From CAJUOR01 sp964596105 (lineage in GTDB: Bacteria; Bacillota_I; Bacilli_A; Erysipelotrichales; Coprobacillaceae), in contig CAZQRT010000026.1 of assembly GCA_964596105.1 (NCBI GenBank), forward strand, positions 1 to 16,674: DNA of 16,674 nucleotides. The letters are read 5' to 3'. Position 1 is the stretch's first letter, and each line of letters begins with the position of its first letter. Shown here piece by piece: positions 13,725-16,674 of the stretch. The notes beneath the pieces are model-generated. The model worked only from the letters and a program-made list of their open reading frames with translations, was not told the DNA's origin and ran no database searches. Position numbers and translations under genes: made by a program.

Positions 13725-14117
13725 TTACTCATAGTCGATCCGCTCGATCTTAAAAATGACCGGCCTCGTCCCGTCCGAACAGCAGCAGATCATGGTGTTT
13801 TCTTCCTTCATCCACCCTTTCATGATCGAGCCGCCCTGCAGTCCCGCGTAAATATAGCGGGAAATCGCGTCCCAGGCCTCGGAACAGAAAGGAAGCTTAG
13901 GCCCGCCGGCCACGGTATCCGGATCCGCCGTCGTCTTCACAAGCGAATCGATACCGCCGTGCCAGAAATGATCCTTGCCGCCATCACGCTCAAAAATAAA
14001 CTCGTCGCCGATGTTATAGCATGAACAGGCCCCAGCATCAGGATGAGTGCAGTACTGAGCCTGCAGCTCCGGGTAGAGTTTCTTGTCAATAACAGTTACT
14101 TTTACTTTGTGCTTCAT
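13725..14117 (-). CDS. TIGR04076-family protein
   Basis: This is a 130-residue Cys-rich protein. The layout fits the TIGR04076 family: a KVKVTVIDK strand, a Cys-rich segment before YNIGDEFIF (Cys23, Cys31, Cys33), PFCSEAWDAI (Cys78), and the end CCCSDGTRPVIFKIERID (Cys111-113). Function is unknown for the family. Relatives of this kind are often found with redox and flavin enzymes, which fits the divergent flavin reductase here. ATG 14117 follows AAAGGAGG at 9 nt. It lies 27 nt after hxlR. Confidence 0.8.
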   Translation of the reverse strand: MKHKVKVTVIDKKLYPELQAQYCTHPDAGACSCYNIGDEFIFERDGGKDHFWHGGIDSLVKTTADPDTVAGGPKLPFCSEAWDAISRYIYAGLQGGSIMKGWMKEENTMICCCSDGTRPVIFKIERIDYE

Positions 14118-14144
14118 GACATTTTCCTCCTTTATAAAAACTGA

Positions 14145-14477
14145 TCAGTCTTTATGCAACTCACCCCAGTCACACATCTGGTCTAAAATCGGAATCAGCG
14201 TCCTGCCCTTCTCCGTCAGACTGTACTCCACCTTCGGAGGAACCTGAGGATATTCCTTGCGGTTTACGAGCCCGTCTTCAACCAGCGCTTTCAGCGTGGA
14301 GCTTAAGGTCTTATAAGTAATCCCGCCGATATATTTCTTCATCTCGTTGAAACGCACAATCTTAAACTCCGACAGCGTATATAAAATAGTCATTTTGTAC
14401 TTGCCCTGGATTAGAGACATCGTATAGTTAAACCCGGTGTCCTCCAGCCGGCAGTCGGCAATACCTTCCCTGCTCAT
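14145..14477 (-). CDS. HxlR-family winged-helix regulator
   Basis: This is a 110-residue protein covering the full HxlR domain: GKYKMTILYTL (25-35), RFNEMKKYIGGITYKTLSSTLK (42-63, HTH), EDGLVNRKEYPQVPPKVEYS (67-86, wing) and PILDQMCDWG (96-105). Cys9 sits near the N terminus where redox-sensing HxlR proteins such as YodB and HypR carry their sensor Cys; a second Cys is at 102. ATG 14477 is chosen over GTG 14483 because AAAGGA lies 8 nt before it. It leads the operon and is divergent from a flavin reductase, so it probably controls both directions in response to electrophiles or oxidants (inference). Confidence 0.9.
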   Translation of the reverse strand: MSREGIADCRLEDTGFNYTMSLIQGKYKMTILYTLSEFKIVRFNEMKKYIGGITYKTLSSTLKALVEDGLVNRKEYPQVPPKVEYSLTEKGRTLIPILDQMCDWGELHKD

Positions 14478-14520
14478 AATCACTTTCCTTTCTGATAGTA
14501 TATATCTTGAATGTGCGTAC

Positions 14521-14549
14521 TTGTTTTCTTTTATTACTACAGTTACAAT
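14521..14549 (+). promoter_or_regulatory. Promoter of the flavin reductase gene
   Basis: TTGTTT (14521-14526), a 17-bp spacer and TACAAT (14544-14549) form a plus-strand promoter. Its -10 overlaps the minus-strand -10 of hxlR by two bases, so the two promoters compete. The leader would be about 100 nt. Confidence 0.6.
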
Positions 14550-14576
14550 TATAGGGTAGGCGCTTTAGAAAGTCAA
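14548..14576 (-). promoter_or_regulatory. Promoter of the hxlR operon
   Basis: On the minus strand TTGACT (14576-14571), a 17-bp spacer and a perfect TATAAT (14553-14548) form a near-consensus promoter, about 70 nt upstream of the hxlR start. Confidence 0.75.
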
Positions 14577-14620
14577 TATTGCTGGAAGTTCAACAGGCAT
14601 AGTAGCAAAGAAAACACACG

Positions 14621-14637
14621 GGACAAAAACTGTCCCA
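14621..14637. repeat. Short inverted repeat in the flavin reductase leader
   Basis: GGGACA and TGTCCC flank AAAAC, followed by A8 and then the ribosome binding site GGAGGAG. It could be a weak RNA hairpin next to the ribosome binding site or a regulator site; nothing decides between them. Confidence 0.45.
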
Positions 14638-14659
14638 AAAAAAATGGAGGAGAAAGAAA

Positions 14660-15232
14660 ATGAAAAAAGATTTAGGAGTCAAGCCGTACCTGTTTCCGAT
14701 GCCGACTTATATGATCGGCACATACAATGAGGACGACACGGTGGACGTGATGATGATGGCATGGGGCGGCATCTGCGCCGAGAACATGGTCGCGTTGAAT
14801 CTGGAAACCGAACATAAGACCGTCGCCAATATTAAAGCCCGCCAGGCCTTCACGCTCGCGGTCCCGGGAACCGATACCCTGGAGGCCTCAGATTATCTTG
14901 GCACTGTCTCGGCCAATAAGTTTCCGGACAAATTCGCGCAAACCGGCCTGCACGCGGTAAAAAGCGAACGGGTAGACGCCCCAGTCATTACGGAATACCC
15001 CGTCACCCTGGAATGCGTCGTGGAGAAAATCGAGGATGAACCTTACGGTTTACGGATTCTGGGCAAGATTGTGAATGTTCTTGCCGATGAAGAAGTGCTC
15101 GATGAGAAAGGCAAAATCGATGCCGCCAAACTGCACGCCTTCAGCTTTGACCAGATGCGTAACGGCTATTACGCGACCGGCGAAAAAATCGGACAGGCAT
15201 GGCACAGCGGGGCCGGTTTTTTAAAGAAGTAA
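14660..15232 (+). CDS. Flavin reductase / flavoredoxin-like protein
   Basis: This is a 190-residue protein of the flavin-reductase-like split-barrel family (flavoredoxin group). The N-terminal strand PYLFPMPTYMIGTYNEDDTV leads to MMMAWGGICAENMVALNL (31-48), the flavin-contact segment. Then come KTVANIKARQAFTLAVPG (53-70), SANKFPDKFAQTGL (84-97) and LECVVEKIEDEPYG (117-130). It binds FMN and moves electrons between NAD(P)H or an Fe-S donor and an acceptor. ATG 14660 follows GGAGGAG. It is divergent from the hxlR operon and followed at once by a strong terminator, so it is monocistronic and a likely HxlR target. Confidence 0.9.
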   Translation: MKKDLGVKPYLFPMPTYMIGTYNEDDTVDVMMMAWGGICAENMVALNLETEHKTVANIKARQAFTLAVPGTDTLEASDYLGTVSANKFPDKFAQTGLHAVKSERVDAPVITEYPVTLECVVEKIEDEPYGLRILGKIVNVLADEEVLDEKGKIDAAKLHAFSFDQMRNGYYATGEKIGQAWHSGAGFLKK

Positions 15233-15236
15233 ACAC

Positions 15237-15277
15237 AAAAAAACTCCTTTGCCTACATGGCTCTAAGGAGTTTTTTT
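15237..15277. terminator. Terminator after the flavin reductase
   Basis: AAAAAACTCCTT pairs perfectly with AAGGAGTTTTTT around a loop of about 15 nt, ending in T8. The A-run on the other side makes it usable on the minus strand as well, where it would follow the toxin remnant. Confidence 0.88.
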
Positions 15278-15350
15278 TAATTCAGAATGCGATTTCTTTT
15301 GGTCTGATTTTTTATGGAATGGTAACGCCCCGCGCTTCTTTGCTTTTTGT

Positions 15351-15610
15351 TCATTTGTGGAAAAGATCTGAATGTGTGCCTGTATCCACAAGTGTCAGAG
15401 TCAGGATATCTTCTTCAATCAGATACAGTCGGGTCTGACATGACATTCGCAAAATCCAATAAAGTTACCGGTAAGAGCATGGTCGCAGTATCTTTCGTAA
15501 AGCCGTCTTCCCTAACGCAGCATATCGACAACCTCATCTAGTTCAGAGAAGTCAAGACCGCGCTTCTTCACCAGCTTATAGCTTTTCTTATAAGCTGTGG
15601 TGATTTGTAC
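15351..15610 (-). pseudogene. yafQ/RelE-type toxin remnant
   Basis: Translating the minus strand from 15610 gives VQITTAYKKSYKLVKKRGLD up to a TAG at 15514-15512. The frame continues as CDHALTGNF, then CHVRPD, until about 15426, and in another frame as YLIEEDILTLTLVDTGTHSD plus LFHK to the stop at 15351. This matches a YafQ-type RelE-superfamily mRNA endonuclease, including the H..D and THxxLF motifs. Three lesions are seen: no usable start (GTA where GTG is expected), a TAG probably from CAG, and a frameshift after RPD that fits loss of about 10 nt from a W-L-L-I-Y segment. It follows the antitoxin directly. The toxin should be inactive. Confidence 0.82.
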
Positions 15611-15611
15611 C

Positions 15612-15876
15612 TCAATCGTTAAGAGCCTCCTTCAGTTCTTCCATGCTGTCATATCCTTTCACGTCAGGGTCGCGGGAAATGCGCCGGGCTTTCGCCATTG
15701 CCTCCAGTGTTTTCTCACTGTACCGGGGCATTTCGACCGCGAACGGCAGTCCGCCGCGGAGCACACATTGATGGAGAAACAGATTGACTGCGGTGGACAT
15801 ATCGAGACCGAGACTGGAAAAGAGCGCATTCGCCTGCGCCTTAATCGATACGAATCTGAGTTGGTGTGGTAGCCAT
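15612..15876 (-). pseudogene. dinJ/RelB-type antitoxin, frameshifted near the N terminus
   Basis: From ATG 15876, with ribosome binding site AAGGGAG, the frame reads MATTPTQIRID and then stops at TAA (15843-15841). One base on, the frame continues KAQANALFSSLGLDMSTAVN and runs to the normal family end EELKEALND at 15612. Family members have three residues between RID and KAQ; only one base is left, so about 8 nt seem to be deleted. The N-terminal beta-strand of the ribbon-helix-helix is thus split from the helices. An ATG at 15884 is in frame with the main part, but it gives the unrelated start MISWLPHQLRFVSI and lies almost on top of the ribosome binding site. The toxin next door is also broken, so this is most simply a decayed module. 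Confidence 0.82.
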
Positions 15877-15904
15877 GAGATCATCTCCCTTCGATTACAC
15901 GTCT

Positions 15905-15928
15905 ATTATATTCGATTTACGTTGTAAA
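15905..15928 (-). promoter_or_regulatory. Promoter and operator-like palindrome of the dinJ/yafQ remnant
   Basis: On the minus strand a perfect TATAAT (15910-15905) lies upstream of the antitoxin start. Directly upstream, TTTAC-AAC-GTAAA (15928-15916) is a 5-3-5 inverted repeat, as expected for an antitoxin-bound operator. The -35 (AATGCT) is weak. The stretch from 15929 to 16001 shows nothing else. Confidence 0.5.
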
Positions 15929-16001
15929 GCATTATGATTACTTTTCCATAGGGGAACTGAAGTCCGGCGCAGGGTTAAATACTGCAAGAAAATCTGAAAT
16001 C

Positions 16002-16041
16002 AAAAAGGCCAGTGTGCGTTTATTGCTGACTGCACACTGGC
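16002..16041 (-). terminator. Terminator of the thioredoxin-like gene
   Basis: GCCAGTGTGC (16008-16017) and GCACACTGGC (16032-16041) form a perfect 10-bp stem with a 14-nt loop. On the minus strand it is followed by a T5 run, about 25 nt after the stop at 16067. Confidence 0.85.
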
Positions 16042-16066
16042 TTATTGTTTCTCATATGGGCATCGA

Positions 16067-16441
16067 TCAGAACCCCAGGTTATGAAGCAGACCCTCCATG
16101 TCATCCGCTTTCAGCACTTTTCCCATGGATACAACCTGTTCGCCTACCACAATCGCGGGCATACTCATAACGCCATACTCCATGACTTTCTGCATATCCG
16201 TGATATACTCCACCTCCACATCAAGCCCCATGTTCCTGACCGCCTGCTTCGCGTTCTTATACTGCCCGTGACAGGATTTGCAGCCCGCGCCAAGCACCTT
16301 GACGCGGTATATGCAATCCTCCGTGTTCCCGCGGAATTCCCCCACAGATTCCGTTTCCGCGGTCCCGCCAGTTGGTACTTCTTCGCGGCACGCGCAGACG
16401 GGTGTTTTTGCTTCTGCTTTTTTCTTTTTAAACAGTGACAA
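16067..16441 (-). CDS. Small thioredoxin-fold redox protein
   Basis: This is a 124-residue protein. Residues about 45-124 form the thioredoxin-like fold of the small redox-active disulfide protein family: KVLGAGCKSCHGQYKNAKQA with Cys54-x-x-Cys57, then VEYITDMQKVMEYGVMSMPA with the cis-Pro loop (Pro95) and IVVGEQVVSMGKVLKADDME. An N-terminal extension (1-44) carries KKKK, a CAC pair (Cys16, Cys18) and Cys43. It acts as a cytosolic thiol-disulfide carrier; genes of this family often sit with permeases and ArsR regulators, none of which are seen here. The start is TTG at 16441 with GGAGG 9 nt upstream. It is monocistronic with its own terminator. Confidence 0.88.
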   Translation of the reverse strand: MSLFKKKKAEAKTPVCACREEVPTGGTAETESVGEFRGNTEDCIYRVKVLGAGCKSCHGQYKNAKQAVRNMGLDVEVEYITDMQKVMEYGVMSMPAIVVGEQVVSMGKVLKADDMEGLLHNLGF

Positions 16442-16492
16442 TGATAGATTCCTCCATTTCTATTTGACGCTTTCAAAGCAATTTAAAATATG

Positions 16493-16576
16493 TTTTAAGG
16501 GAAAATGCGTACAAGGAGATTAGCTTTCCCTTAATACAGACTACAATTTAAGGGAAGGGCAGGCGTTTTAAGGGAA
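16493..16576. repeat. Four copies of TTAAGGGAA
   Basis: TTAAGGGAA occurs at 16495-16503, 16526-16534 (inverted), 16548-16556 and 16568-16576; the first and last are extended to TTTTAAGGGAA. The second and third face each other over 13 bp and could form a hairpin. They lie 50-135 bp upstream of the thioredoxin-like gene. They could be operator sites; no match to a known regulator is recognised. The stretch from 16577 to 16674 has no supported gene. Confidence 0.6.
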
Positions 16577-16674
16577 TGGGAACATTTAACTACTCAACTA
16601 TAAAAAAATGAGATTCAGAAATTCTTGGTTTAGTAGCAGCAATATACAAGTTCGCGGGCAAACAGGAACTTTAT

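Noticed and set aside
15199..15541. Two plus-strand frames of 64-79 codons over the toxin remnant
   Set aside because: They run through the flavin reductase terminator or oppose the toxin remnant, whose minus-strand translation has clear YafQ similarity.
1..16674. tRNA, rRNA, insertion sequences, phage genes
   Set aside because: No cloverleaf, rRNA segment, transposase, integrase or terminal inverted repeat was seen on either strand.

Overview
The window is about 16.7 kb of bacterial DNA with roughly half G+C. It is gene-dense, with purine-rich Shine-Dalgarno sites (AAAGGAGG type), GTG and TTG starts, and stop/start overlaps typical of Bacillota. The content (flavodoxins, iron-sulfur flavoproteins, a ferredoxin-fused PPOX protein, PhoP/PhoR with TTTACA-type Pho boxes, HxlR and TetR regulators) suggests an anaerobic, probably gut-associated member of Clostridia or Erysipelotrichia. 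That placement is inference. A run of exactly 100 N at 3524-3623 marks a scaffold gap in a draft or metagenomic assembly.

Layout. (1) 48-665, plus strand: a flavin-binding PPOX-fold protein with a C-terminal 2x[4Fe-4S] ferredoxin domain, ending at a bidirectional terminator. (2) 4725-723, minus strand: a tightly packed redox operon in the order tetR, iron-sulfur-flavoprotein-like reductase, [gap], flavodoxin, aldo/keto reductase, second iron-sulfur-flavoprotein-like reductase, cupin, flavodoxin lipoprotein. Two copies of a perfect TGACAC-G-GTGTCA palindrome sit on the tetR promoter, so the whole operon is probably repressed by its first gene. (3) 4938-6942, plus strand: a small Cys-rich protein, a macro-domain protein with an extra C-terminal helical/HTH-like domain, and a VWA-domain protein. 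The macro/VWA intergenic region holds two copies of a 19-bp TGTCGC-N7-GCGAC palindrome and a 16-bp inverted repeat. (4) 11142-6986, minus strand: phoP, phoR and a Na/Pi cotransporter fused to a PhoU-like domain. Matching pairs of TTTACA boxes with an 11-bp period lie upstream of phoP and of the transporter, so this is a phosphate-starvation island. (5) 11422-11925, plus strand: a GNAT acetyltransferase. (6) 14477-12037, minus strand: a five-gene hxlR operon (hxlR, TIGR04076, cupin, DUF1287, SIMPL), divergent from a flavin reductase at 14660-15232; the two promoters overlap head to head. (7) 15876-15351, minus strand: a decayed dinJ/yafQ-type toxin-antitoxin module, with a frameshift in the antitoxin and a lost start, an internal stop and a frameshift in the toxin. 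(8) 16441-16067, minus strand: a small thioredoxin-fold redox protein, followed to the right by an AT-rich region with four copies of TTAAGGGAA.

Two of the three main transcription units handle flavin/Fe-S redox chemistry under one-component sensors (TetR, and HxlR with a Cys near its N terminus), which fits electrophile, quinone or oxidant response in an anaerobe. The least explained unit is the Cys-rich / macro-HTH / VWA cluster with its own palindrome array; it is the best candidate for an undescribed system.
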